Below, one piece after another: positions 33,923 to 46,544 of a stretch of 64,000 nucleotides of DNA (the first letter of the stretch is position 1; each line of letters opens with the position of its first letter). The notes below the pieces were generated by a model. The model was not told the DNA's origin and searched no databases. It was given only the letters and a program-made list of their open reading frames with translations. The DNA is from Echinococcus granulosus (Eukaryota; Platyhelminthes; Cestoda; Cyclophyllidea; Taeniidae), in NCBI RefSeq assembly GCF_000524195.1, contig NW_020170418.1, forward strand, positions 1 through 64,000, read 5' to 3'. The translations under genes and the position numbers were made by a program.

Positions 33923-36900
33923 GTGAGTGCCCCAACACGTGCGCATGAGCTCGAGCCAAACGCGTTTCGGCATGCTAGTGTCTGCACTCGCGCCACTGCT
34001 GCAGCCCCCTTGCTCTCATGAGTGGGAGCTCCCCTCTTCCTCTCCCGCCTTCCCCTCATCGTACCACACACGTACTTGTGGTCACTGTCTTGTGGCCAAA
34101 ACACACCTGGGATTCCGACCCAGTCGATGTTTAGAGCATGCCTCTGTCGCGGTGACAATGTACGCCACGGGACAGTAGTGTGTATAATCAAGTTTGACTG
34201 TAAATGCTGGTTAGTAGAAGCTTACCTGAGGTACTGTCACAGTAATTTTAAATACAAATTGTATAAATTACGGTACACAGTGAATATGTAGTCAGCAGAA
34301 GAGCTATTTAAGAAATCTATTGCATAAAGTGATGGGAAATGTGTCCGATGCAGCCTTAAATATCACGATTGAAATGGATGGCGTATCGTTTAGGAGCAGC
34401 AACATTTAAAGTCAAAAGTATAATCTACCTAAGTCAGGAAAACTCAAAATGTGAATGCAAGTTTTAACGCCATTATTCCCACTACCCGTGAGGGTAGCTT
34501 CAATTGGTTATGGAGACAAAAATATTTTAAATTGACAAGAGAGCCGAAGTGTAAGATAAATTGAAGGCCTATTTTGCAGGTACTTTAGTGTTGTAGCCCT
34601 TGAAAATAGTGAATTGAGGGTAAATGCACAAGAGTGGCTGCAGCTAATTTTGTTGGAGAGCAGTAGCACAGATTTCTGGGCCATAATCCAACATTAATCC
34701 TGCGCGTGAACACAGGTGCAGTATTCCCAAGGAAAGAATATCAAATGGTGTTCTAATGTCCATGATTGCCTACTTTTTATTTTGAAGTACTTCAATTAAA
34801 GCAAATCACTTTACCATTCTTATACTTAAAGCAAAAATTTGCCAAAAAGTTGATGTGTGTGCTTAGATAATTTCGATTAAAAGGAGCTATCGTATAAACT
34901 CTTGGAATTGAGACGGCATCAGCCATGCCTTAGATGTGAGCGTAACAGCTTAGTTGGCTGGTGTTGGTGTTTTTTTGGCGCTAAGGCCTTTGAACAGGCG
35001 AATTTGAGCTCCTAATGACACTTCGGCTTGTCAGTCATTCTCCTCTGTGTTTATCAAATGCGCCCACCCATAGGTGTTTACTAGGCAGGGGGAATGAATG
35101 ACAGAGGGTAGGAGGCTCAATTCTTTAAATGGGAGCACACACAGGTTTGGTTGCATCTGTATTTTGTAAAGCCGAAATAGTTTATGGCCGAAAGTTGAGA
35201 AGTCTACCCTACATGGAACCTGAGCATCGAGATCTCATACCACTGAGGTGGTTCAGTCGCACGAAATATTACCCCATTTTACTGTGCTAACACACATTCG
35301 TAGAGATCGACTGAGTTATTCAACTGATTAATTCCCGATTTTTATCCTGAAACGCTACGCATCTATCAATATTAGAATAAACCGATGAATGTTGAAAGTT
35401 GAGTTTATACAACTAAATGGTGTAACAGTTGAAATTAAATGTAAGACGGTTAAATTTTATTCGCCAAGGTAATTTGGCTATGTTTCAAATAAGGTATTTC
35501 AAAGGCGTCCAACTTCAATCAGCATTGTTGAGGTGTATTATCGCTAGGTATAAGAGGAGTCAATGTACACTATAGTTGCTACTATAAACTTTAAGTAGAG
35601 CGTTCTGAACACTTTAAGCAATTAGGGTCTGACCTCAGACAATCCGCTATTGCTTGGCACTGTACACTACCCTCTATACAGGGAATGTTGGTTAAAAACA
35701 CTTTCCCGCTTAAAGGCAATCGCATAAATTTACAGGCTCTGTATACCTCAAAACATTTTCTATCAACCGGTACATCACATAGAGATTTATAGATGTAGGA
35801 GGCATATGGATGCGCGACATGACTCACACCGACCGAATGAAAACTTTTGGCATTCTTCAACTATCGAGATCTTACAGTTTAGTAATAATCTGTGTTTTGA
35901 CTCACGCAGAGTGATTGTACCGAAACAATGCCCCGGTGGAAATGCTCTCAGACCTCGAACACCGGATGCGTTACTGATGACTAGCTGCAACCTGTTATGA
36001 AAACTTGCAGGCCATGTATACCGTGACTAGACGGCTGGTTTAATTGTATAGGTGAATGGAGACGCACTGTTCTCTGAAAAGGTCACGTACCAGTTCTCTA
36101 GCACAAGAGGCCATAAGAAACTGCATGTAGCTGAATTACTGCCTTACTTCTGTGAGGTGAATGATTGCGGGTGAAAAACGTAACTCGTTGACAAACCTTC
36201 ATAGATTTATTTAAAAAAAGGCGACAATAATGTGTGAATCACAAAGAGGTCAAGTTACAGAATATACGGGAGTTGGGTCGTTTAAAGTTTCTAACTCAGT
36301 TATAGAGAAAACTATGGACCTTTTGCATCTTCTTTAAGAAGAGCATGCTAATTCCCCATGATGACTGTATTCATGGATGATTACCTCTTCAAAGAGTCAG
36401 CGTTCGATTGACCCTACTCTTTTTCTTTTGGTAATCAGATCCCTCACAGTAAACCAAATTAAGCGCCTGCTCTCATTTCAACAGAACTCCAGGCGACAAA
36501 GTGAACTGCTGTTTCATCAATGGTAACTTCAAATTAATGAAGCAAATTAAGGTAATTCGATCACAGCAACACTGCTGCTAGTCAGTCCTACAATTCCAAC
36601 CTCTCATCTCCATTGACTCAAATCACCTTACTGTGTACCGATTGCATCCAAAATTGAAGTAAATAATAACCAACCTGCCGATAATCGCTATTTTTGTTCC
36701 CCAAGCTTCTCATTTGGTTAATGCCAAATAAGGAGCACAGAAGGGATAATCTCAAGCTAGGAATTCCCAAGGCTTAAGCAAAATGATAAGTCAACGGATT
36801 TAATTGCCATTTTTTAGCAAGTGAATTGGACTTGATAATGTTTTAGTCAAGGATAAGGATGCATTAAACGTTAATAGATGCTGATATCCGAGATAAAAGT

Positions 36901-37081
36901 AGAAGTTGTTACTTTATACTACTTAAAAGATCTTAGATACATTGAACAGTGGCACTAATTCTGAACGAGCTCATGATTGGCCCGTGGCGTTAAAGTGCCT
37001 TGTTTGTAATTGGGCGCCGCATTCGGAGCAATTTTATAGTACGGCGTATGCTGGGAATATGGCAGTTGAAGGTATAGCGAA
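33923..37081. other. Stretch without a supported gene upstream of the rolling-stone-like gene
   Basis: The first 250 bases are GC-rich with CACGTG sites, resembling a promoter or CpG-type region. The rest is AT-rich, with short frames and no exon that I could join. Confidence 0.45.
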
Positions 37082-40000
37082 ATGGAGGAAACGACAGAAG
37101 AAAAAAGGCCCTGCTGTTTGACTGTCGAAAGGGCTTTCAAATGCGAATTCAAATGCCAGAAATTCGGCTTCTCTGGCGCCAATTACAGGTTCTTCCCCTT
37201 TTCTCAGGCAAGTTTGGAACCAATTTTTGCGTGGATTTTGAATCTCGCTAATGTTGGGGACTTTTCAGAACCTAACCTCAACTGCTCTCACCTATGTATG
37301 CAAATTTGTTGAATCACCAAAACGCCGAGACAAGCGTAGATACCATGACAAAAAGAACACAGCTTTTACTAGCTAGTGTTTATGTCTACTTAGTGGATGT
37401 GGATGGACGGAGTATTTTACCCACTCTATCGGTTCTTCACATCCATCGGTCTCCTCGTCTGGGCATGCGTAGAGATCCCACTGGAGGTGAAGCGCAGCGA
37501 AGAGGAGCACACAAAACTCTACTACTTTCTCTATGCTACCAACTGGGCCTTCCTCATGTACACCATCAGCTCCAATGTCTTCGCCGTTTTCTGTACCTAC
37601 TTCAACTGCAAAAAGGGTGAGTAGCTAGTGATATCTTCACTCCCGCAAGCAACGTCACAAAAGGTTTGCAGAAGTCCTCAAAGTAAATCTATCATGCATG
37701 TCGTCTTGGAAATCCCGAACAACATTTAAGAGATGCAGAGAAATAGTCGCAAGCAGTTAAAATTCTCGATCTTTATTATATGAAGGATTCTGCCCTGTCA
37801 AGATACATAAGTTAAGAGATTCACTCGAATAACATTATAAACCTCCCATGACTTCCTGTGTAAGGCCATTGGTGGCAACCCAGACTTCTACAAGTTGTTT
37901 CAAAAACACCCAGGTGGGACCGAAGCTCGTAAAATAACAAAATACAGTTTAATCGACGGCGAGCCATAACAGGCAGTAGAATTCAATCGCCATTCTGTTA
38001 GAGTCGCAATAAATCACCTAGAAGGGCCTTATGACGCTAATTCATTTGACTGTGAGAAAAAAATCAGAAGGTGCTTGTGACTGAATTGTACGAAATTGAA
38101 AAGGCAATTGCAACCTGTTTAACTGTGATATTTTAGAAAAGCCTGTACCAAAGTGGTTTGCTGAGTTACTGTGGTTCTTTTACGGGATGTCAATGAATAC
38201 AGTGCTGGTCACCTCCCTCGTGTACTGGGCGGCCTTTTGGGATCCAAAATACAGTGAGTTCACCTACCATCTGATTAGGCTTACCGTCAGACGTCAAGTC
38301 TGTCTGGTGATTGTGTGATGAAGAGACAGGAACCTTTGTTGCACGCGTAATTCCACTTAACCTTGAGATAAAATTTAGGCATTATTCTAGAGGCATTCCT
38401 ATTGGCACGCTAGAATGAGGTTGTGATCAAAACACATCTGCCACTTTCCCGTCTACATTTCATCTGAAGTTTTCAGTGGTGCTTTTTAAATGCTAAATTA
38501 GGTGAAAATGAAATGGGAACAAGTATAAATTGGGGTAGGAACACGAATAAAGCAGTCTTCTATAAGTAATTAGGAGACAAAAACATGCCGATACACGCGA
38601 TGCTCTCATTGACAACATTTACCCCTAAGGCAAAAAAATTGGAACGATATTTAAAAAAGCCAATGCTTGTTCTTTAAGCAGGTGGAAAATAAATACAAGC
38701 TATAGGATAACCTGAGTCGCTTATTGGTGCGGTGCTTCAACGGGACTTTTAGAGCAAGGGCACCACATAATCATGTCTCAACCTGGCATAATAGTACAAT
38801 TGATCTGCTCTCAAAACACGAAACATCAGGCTTACCTTGCTCTCTGCCCAATTACCAGAAAAAACCTACCCTGGAATATTTAGTCACTTGCTGGAGCCTT
38901 TCAAGGGTAAAGCAGTTGGCTTACAATTTAGGTAGCTTCAATTGGGCTCGGCAGTTGTATACAAGAAGAATGTTAGGAAGATCAGCCTATTTAAAAAAGC
39001 CCCCGCTTATGCACAGGCAATTTTCTGACCTACTTTAAAAGCCTTGTATCTTCACCCACACTTATGTGAAAATGTAGCACCATATTATTATAAAAGCCAC
39101 AGTACTTGAGTGGTTGACGAATGACAAGAGCGGGAATGCGACGTCAGCAGAGAAGGTTTATCGGCTTGGAGGGATGTACCCGATGGAACCCATCTCCTAT
39201 TTGGTGCAATTTAAGTGCTATGTTGCGGGCCCTAACGAAGGCAAAGTGGACTTGCTGCTACAATCTTTCCTCTCCAAAATTACGAGAAACAAATATGGTC
39301 TAATATCAAACCTCAATAAACTAGCATAAAGAATTACTTCCCTGTAGTGTGCGAAATCCTTGTGAATCTAGCCTTAAAACCGCTGCCAACCACTTTAGAT
39401 TACGGCGATTACTTTTCTTCAGCAGGTTTCAAGGCGCATTATTAGGTCCATAACCACCCTTTTATAGTCGAATTCCCTCATACGAGGCAAAACTTAGCAT
39501 TAAGGGGAACCGGATTTTTAAAATTACAAGCTTTTAGGACAGGTATCGTCTGTTATATAGTCATAGTGATAAAACTTCATTTTTGCTAAGCGGTTTATCA
39601 CCTTAAAATAGCTATCAATGTGCACGATTTGGGGAGTTTTCATCAATAGCAAAGGACGGATGATGCAACTTTGGGATATGAAACCAACACTTCCATTGTA
39701 TGCATCTTTAAGACAAAATAACAAATAGCGGAGAAATGTAAAGCATTCACTGGAATAAAAAATAAAACTTGATTTAATAAAACATCATTAAAAATGTTTA
39801 AGATGAGAATTTATGGATTTCAATCCATGACCTATTCAGACTGAACTTTCGCAAAATGTTACTCAAGTTATGCCATCCTTAGGTCATGCAACTAACATCA
39901 AGTCGCCAAGGCATCACAAACCGTGGGCGTAGAATAATCAAGTACACAAATGAAACACATCCAAAACCCAACTTGAAAACAAAGTACGCCAGAGTAACAT

Positions 40001-41777
40001 CAATACGACCTTTGAAAAATCCAATCAAGTGCCTTGTCACATGTATTTTTTGCCTACGATGCTCGTAGGTGCATTTAGCCAGTCGTGTGAAGAGACAGGG
40101 TTGAAGCTGGGTGCATGTTCCTGAAATCCCATAGGCTTTTAGAACGTTAAAGTGAGTGTCGACCATTAGTCAACATAAATGTTATGCCAAATAACATGAT
40201 GCAGTTGTGAGGATATTTTAAACAATTTCACTTTTAAACGGAAAGAATTGAGCTTTGCAAAACAGGTGCAAGAGGTGTTGATTCGAACGCATCCACTTCG
40301 CTCTAGGCATCCCTATTTAATTAAATGATATAATGGACACTTGAATGAGGGGATTGGTTAAAAACAGCCTGGTACATAGGAGACTCTCCATTCTATAACC
40401 GGAATTGGAACGCATCGTGTCCTGAGTAGTATACCTAAACGTCGAATCATCAATGTATCCCAAATTCATACTGATATTCCTCGTTTGGTTCAGCACAATT
40501 CTATCGACCGGAGTCGAGACTCAAGCACATAGTGCCGGCGTGTACGGTGTTCGTAGACACGTGGGTAAACGGGCTACCGATCAACATTTTCCACGCTATC
40601 TACCCCACCCTTTTGGGCATTATCTATGCCGTCTTCTCCTACGTCTACTACGACACGAGCGACGTTCATCCTATCTACCCCGTTCTCAACTGGAGTAGAC
40701 CCACCGAGGCCATCAGCGCCAGTGTCCTAGCTATCACCTTCGGCATCTTTATTCAGGCGAGTTGTTTCAAGACTCCCTTCACACCCTCTCTCTCAACTCT
40801 TTCGGCTTCAAGGCTCCAGTGCTGATCAACAGAATGTGGGCAGCCGCCTCAAACTATGAGAATAACAGGAAATAATTATGCGCTCCTTAAGTCCTTACTT
40901 GCTGCAAGTCGCTCCGCCAATCTACAGCACGATGATTAGACTGATTCGGTTTATTTAAACAGTAAACACTAAATAGAACATGTTAAATCATGAACACGCA
41001 GTTAGTCGTTTCCATTGATGATGACACTACTAGTGATGATGCCGAGTAGTAGCTTTAGGCATAGTATTAGCTAAATTTCGACTAGGACTTGGGCAGTGAT
41101 TCGATAAACAGTAATATTTAGCACGAGCAACATGTTTGAAGTTGGAAATAATTTGCGCAATTTTGCGGCGATACAATCATCGTAGCACGCGCAGGCTCAA
41201 ATACAGGTGTTTCGACATGGTTGGCATGACACCGCTACTCTTTGTCAGTGTGATTAGACTTCCATTATGCTTTTTAGGATTAGTGAGAAAAATTCCCTCA
41301 ATTTGGCCACTTTACTATTATGGAGACTGCTCCAGAAAAAATCGCTGAAGAGTAAATAGATCAAAAACGGCAAAAAGTCCCCAATAAATCGCAGCATCTG
41401 TATTATCCTTTGGGCTGGAAGTGACCATACCACAAATGTACAAAAGGACCTAGCAAAGCTCCATATCATCAGCGTGGTGCCCTAAGAACAGAAGACTGGA
41501 AGAGCCTGATTAGTTAAATACGATTGTCACTAACAAGAAGAACCTCTTTCTAAAACGCGTTGACAGTCAACACTCATGCAAATAGACGCACTAAATGGTT
41601 CCACATTACAATCTCTAGCTACTCCTGTTTCTACTCTATGTCGGTCGTATCACACTGAGCGCCCGACTGGGCGGAAGAGGCACGACAGTGGTCGAGGAGT
41701 GGTGGAGCAAGAAATCCGGACAGGCGGCGGCCGAACCTTACATTGAAATGGAGGCCATCGATGAAGAAGCTAAATAG
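37082..41777 (+). CDS. rost: Rolling stone-like multi-pass membrane protein
   Basis: Five exons join in frame: 37082-37207, 37394-37616, 38137-38253, 40533-40756 and 41619-41777; 282 residues. The family (Drosophila rolling stone, myoblast fusion) consists of multi-pass membrane proteins. Exon 1 gives a cytoplasmic-type Cys-rich start and ends in FPFSQ, exon 2 begins WMWMDGVFYPLYRFF, the family's SQW junction. Hydrophobic segments follow: FFTSIGLLVWACVEI, WAFLMYTISSNVFAVF, MNTVLVTSLVYWAAFW, AIYPTLLGIIYAVFSYVYY, VLAITFGIFIQLLLFLLYV. The acidic tail ends EAIDEEAK. Introns 1 and 4 begin with GC (CAG|GCAAGT and CAG|GCGAGT), introns 2 and 3 with GTGAGT. A polyadenylation signal lies 59 bases after the stop. 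Family assignment rests on topology and the few motifs I remember. Confidence 0.8.
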
Positions 41778-41835
41778 AAGGGGAGACTCGTTTCTCCATC
41801 TTTTCACAATTTTGCTTCGTTTCGCTTTGAAAGTG

Positions 41836-41841
41836 AATAAA
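41836..41841 (+). terminator. Polyadenylation signal AATAAA of the rolling stone-like gene
   Basis: AATAAA lies 59 bases after the stop codon of the rolling stone-like gene, in a suitable 3' UTR position. Confidence 0.6.
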
Positions 41842-42533
41842 AAATGTTGGTTGCGTTCCCACTTATTTGTAATAACCTTTGTGTAAAAAATCCCTCTTTA
41901 TTCTGATTAGATGCATCTTCCGGGATTCAGTGAACTTCATGTAAGATGATGAAGAGAAATAGGTCGTTCCCCCGGAGAGCGATTTTAAACAATAAAATAG
42001 CAAAATGTTTTCGACACTGTGATGTAAAGGGGACAGCATCGACGAAGAAGATGCGCTAAGATTTCAAAAAACCGTACGAATTGCGGTGGCAAGATTAATG
42101 CAACGTGATTGCAAAATTGGTATTGCGGTTTTGGCTTACGAGAATAACTACTTAATTCAATAATGAGCGTTGGTGTAATCTTCCACTTACACCAATTTAC
42201 GAGGACAATAATTAAGAAACATCCAAGTACCGATTAACAAGCATCAGAGCATAAAAGTCAATGAAAAACCACGACGCTGCCTAGATGGGAAAGCTTATTT
42301 CATTCAGCATCTACGTTCATACAATCGGCTAGGAAAATTGTTATTGTTTTGTCATAAAAAACCTCAAATTTAATTGACTTCATGAGTACATTTATCAGTA
42401 GCACATGATGGACACGATGAGAAACTTGTTAGGTGTGGGTGTAATAAACCAAAGACACACGCAATTACAGTAGAATAGAAATAACGTGAGTTACTAACAT
42501 ATGGAATTCACGCAACAAAAAGGTATAGAGTAC
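41842..42533. other. Convergent intergenic space
   Basis: This lies between the plus-strand rolling stone-like gene and the end of the minus-strand LSM10 gene. I see no gene. Confidence 0.5.
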
Positions 42534-44203
42534 TTATGAGGCTTCATCCGTATCATTGGATTCTGCACCAGTTTGACGTAAGTAAGCGTATTTGTCCACC
42601 TTAGGAGGCCTTCGAAGGTGTTCAGAATCGCACATTTCCATGGAGTTCAAGTACGTCGCAATGCTTGATTTTACATCGAGGGATTTTGGAAGATCAATGT
42701 AGCGGACACGTTTTCCTGATATGCTTATTTCCTGCCAATATATAAATAACGTTACTTATTAAATCAAACTGGGAACCTCAGCCCTGACGTAATTAAGCAG
42801 AACAAGCCAAGGTAAAATACGTTGAAGGCTCCGATGAAATGTGGGGAAACTGCCTTAAATAGTCAGAATAAAGTATTATCGGGCAGTAGTTCGGAAACAT
42901 TAAAGATTTTTATTGAAGTAACTAGGATGATGGATTAATAACAAGTGACCGTAGCGATTCGAGGTGCATACAGGAAGCAAGACGGCAATAATAATGAATC
43001 AAGTCAGCTTTTGAACTGACTTAAAGGCCAAACCTGGAAAGAATATGAAGAACAACCTATAAGTAGATGCACGATAATGAAAAACAGCGTTGCCATGACA
43101 TGCAACAATGTGTATCCAGCGGCTCGCTGGAAATTTCTTATTTTGATGTTCAGTATAAATGAAAAGAAAAAATAATGAAGTTTTATAAGTATTACATAGT
43201 TTGTACGACCCACAGTCAAAAACTTGTTCAAAGAAAAAAACTTGAAGTAACAGACAAAGACACTTAGTAACAAAGCAAAAGGGAAAGCCACAGCTTCACA
43301 AAGGAATGCTCAAATAATGTTGAAACCGGTTTTATAAAATTAAAAGTGACCAAGCCAGAGTTTGTACTAAAATAGTGCGAATAAGAACTTGTCCAGTTGA
43401 CAAATAAGTTGATGCAAATTTTTTGCCCTGACAGCTTAAGCCGTTCCTTTTGATTTTCGTGGAATTTTGTGGAGCATTATCTAGACGAGTTACTCTCAAA
43501 ATATAGCTTCAAGAAAAATAATAATGCTATTTTATAAATCGGTGGGAGCATTAGCAATACGTGGATTACAACAGCGCACTTACGAATTGCAATATAATTT
43601 TTTAAACGGGGTGGGGGGAATCAAGAATTCCAGTTTTTTAATCAAAATTCGGGGAAGAGTGATACTCCATGAGTGAAAAAGACATTTTTCCGAATAATGA
43701 TAGGTATGGATGGGACTAGTTTCAAAAGCAAAAAGCGGGTTTTGATGGATAAATTCAAAACTGCCATTCTACATTTCAGTAACCGTGGCAATCCAAAAGG
43801 GAGAAAAACCCATTTTACATATCTCAAAAAAAACACTAAACAGGCTACTCAGCCAAGATTAGCACAATTGAGCAATTGACGTCCGGGGCAAAAAGACCCT
43901 AGGGAGAGTCAAGGAGGAAGACTGACTCACTTCAAGGTTGACCAGAGGGGGGGCACGTCGACGAGTAGAAGGGGGAGTGACAGTGACACCGCTTTCGAGA
44001 TGGAGGTTGAGGAAGCCATCGACGAGGGTGAGAAGGCCCGTGATCCGTGTGTCGTCAAGGAGGGTTACACATACCCGACTCCCCACCAGCGTCGCGGGCA
44101 GCACTGCCAACAAACTCGAGGAGATGCGCTTCTCGGCACGAAGAAAGGACTCCGCTTCCCGATCACGTGCCGTCTTGCTGCTGCCGCTTTTGTTCGAGGC
44201 CAT
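42534..44203 (-). CDS. LSM10: U7 snRNP Sm-like protein LSM10
   Basis: Two exons on the minus strand: 44203-43931 and 42731-42534, one phase-0 intron of 1199 nt with GTGAGT donor; 156 residues. LSM10 replaces SmD1 in the U7 snRNP ring that directs histone pre-mRNA 3' end processing. The Sm1 part reads VCVTLLDDTRITGLLTLVDG and then FLNLHLESGVTV; the Sm2 part is in exon 2 (ISGKRVRYIDLPKSL). The block AEKRISSSLLAVL upstream of Sm1 matches the extended N-terminus of LSM10 and distinguishes it from SmD1. An Arg-rich insert (STRRRAPP) sits in the loop. I chose the ATG at 44203 (MASNKSG); the frame upstream lacks another ATG. A splice-acceptor-like TTTTGCTACCAG lies 11 bases before it. Confidence 0.88.
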
Positions 44204-44232
44204 TGCATTAGATGCTGGTAGCAAAAGGCAAC
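44204..44232 (-). promoter_or_regulatory. Acceptor-like site directly before the LSM10 start
   Basis: Read on the minus strand, CTGTTGCCTTTTGCTACCAG is followed by 11 bases and the ATG. With the similar sites before TYMS, ATG12, UBE2Z and SLC66A1 it fits spliced-leader trans-splicing; a 5' UTR intron is the alternative. Confidence 0.4.
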
Positions 44233-44990
44233 AGAAAGATGTCCCCTTTAATCACAGGAGGTGACCACTACTAGGACCTCAGTGGACGCTGGATTTGAAA
44301 TTCTATAAAAGACCAAAATGGGGGGATGACGTTGCTTTCGTGCTTAATTAAGAGTTTAATCTAATCTAAAGACGACTTCTTATTATACACAAAGGTTACA
44401 GTTGGACTACGGTGCGAAGGCTGGTTGAGTGTGTCAGTTCACATAAATTCCAAGCCTTCAAGTTTACATGTTTCATAAAAATCTAATGAGAATGTATTTG
44501 GAAAAGTACCTGAATGCATGAAAGAAGAGACTCAGATATTACGTCATGTGCGAACGCACACATGTATCCTGCATAGATTAAACCAACCAGATATTTATAC
44601 TCATGGTACTTGTAAGATGATGCCTCCCAGTTCTCCAAATTCGAATATCATAGGATGCCACGCTTGGAACATTGTGGAGACAACTACCAATAAACACACC
44701 AAGAGTTTGTCCACCACGATATCTTCAATAGAAGATGCGAGCATGAGAAATGTCTGGGAAAGCGCATGCGCTGCTTTTGAATACTTCCACTCTCCCAAAT
44801 TACATATTTTTCAAATTGTTGAAACTAGCTGTTACAAAGTGCACCACAGTGTGACAGTTGTGTCCGATATCCCCAATACGACACTCCATCAACCGAAGAC
44901 TAAGAACACTTCAACAGAAGATAGCCCAAGTCATATATAACCGTACTTAAACCGTAATTGAACAAGTGGATGATAATCGAATCCCAAAAT

Positions 44991-46056
44991 CTATTTTTCC
45001 TCATGCGAGAGTTCTGTGATTGCATGAAACGTATCAGCACATCCGATAAGCTACTGGGCGATGAATGGGGATGAAACCTAGACAACCCTCTGCAAACAAA
45101 ATTAAGACAAAACCTGGATGGATATAAACTAGTTCATATGCGGCACCATAATGGCATTGAAATGATGATCGAAGGTTATTCACCAACAGTGCTTAATCCT
45201 AAACGCAATAATTCCTCCTTCCAAACGGCTAAATATCATCGACTGGTAGGTCTGATACATTTTGGCCAAGTAAACTTGGAGATAGGAGACCTCAAAATTT
45301 TAGATGACAAAAATGTTTGTCAATAGGAAATGGTAAATGGAAGGACAAATTTGGCTCATCTCTCAATTTTCAGGTCAAGGACCTCATTTTTGACATCATT
45401 ACATCCAAGGTGGGACAATGAGATATGCAGAGCGCAACTTACCCGGATCACATTACGCCTGCTTTTCATCACATCGCAACCTTCATCAATGCTGACAGTC
45501 TTACCCAACTTTAAACTAAACATCTGCACAAAAGTGTGGCCTAAATTGGCACTGAAACGTGGACGCAAATCAGGACGAGCATGAAAAGGCGGAAATTTTG
45601 GGTAGATTTTCCTGACATACGAACAGAAGTTCTGATTCAATGTGTTTTAAAAGGAAGACAACCGGAGAAATTGCACGACCACAGAAAGATGCTGATGGAT
45701 TATTAACTAACTTTCTGCACTGACATAGTTACCAGGGTACTCCAATGCAGCAAAACAAACTATTTAAAGTATTGATTGGCGAAGACCTATTGCATGAATG
45801 GAATAGCTACCAATGACAGCGCACACAAGCCAAACCTTCGACTTGAAGCATTAATGTGGCTCAGAGGATAGAAAATAAATTGCAAGCACTGCATAGAAAA
45901 AGAAAGTGGTTTAAAACGTAAAATTATATAATGAAACTGTACGAGTGAATCAAAGATAAAATAAACAAATTTGAGTCATTGGAAGCAACTTCAGCACGTA
46001 GTTACTTCGACATCCGCCGCCAGTGAATTGTAGCCCCTTCCCCGATAGCGGTAAAA
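44991..46056 (-). CDS. Candidate minus-strand gene of unknown function
   Basis: Three exon-like segments: 46056-46006 (reads FYRYRGRGYNSLAADVE, then GTAACT), 45611-45443 (phase 2 start; contains KIYPKFPPFHARPDLRPRF and FSANLGHTFVQMFSLKLGK, then CGG|GTAAGT) and 45050-44991 (LIGCADTFHAITELSHEEK then stop). The middle one is the most convincing, with good donor, acceptor and composition. Phases of the first and middle exon do not agree, so at least one exon is missing or wrong. No domain is recognised. A 140-codon plus-strand frame at 44518-44940 lies nearby and I do not regard it as a gene. Confidence 0.33.
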
Positions 46057-46544
46057 CTGTATGCAAATCTATAAAAGTGGGGATTTTATTGGAAGATGTG
46101 GTCAACAAGGCATTAATTTGCTACTTTTCCTAAGAAACGAATACATTAAAGTAAAACTAGGTAAAAGACGTCAAAGATCCTACTTTTATACTCAAACATT
46201 GCTACAAACGTAGAATTAAAACCGTTAAATATGGCTTACACATCATAAATTATTTTTATATTAATTTGCTTTACAGATATGATGGTCAATTCCCCTCAAG
46301 TTAATCGTTCTCTGTTATTATCAGTTATTCACCAACTTTTACGTTAGCACCATTGAAAAATCTTGCATAGCTAAGAAAATTGGGAAAAGTTAAGGAAATA
46401 ACACGATAGAGGCCTAAAGGAAAAGCTGATAAGAATACCTCCTCAATGCCTTGGGTAACAGGAAAGCTATAGAGTACACAGTGTGCATGAAGATACACGG
46501 GTACCCTCACAAGTCATTCACTGTGGTGGCATAATCTATCGCAT

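Noticed and set aside
44518..44940. 140-codon plus-strand frame
   Set aside because: Low-complexity polar composition, no domain, no splice context; the opposite strand is equally open over part of it.
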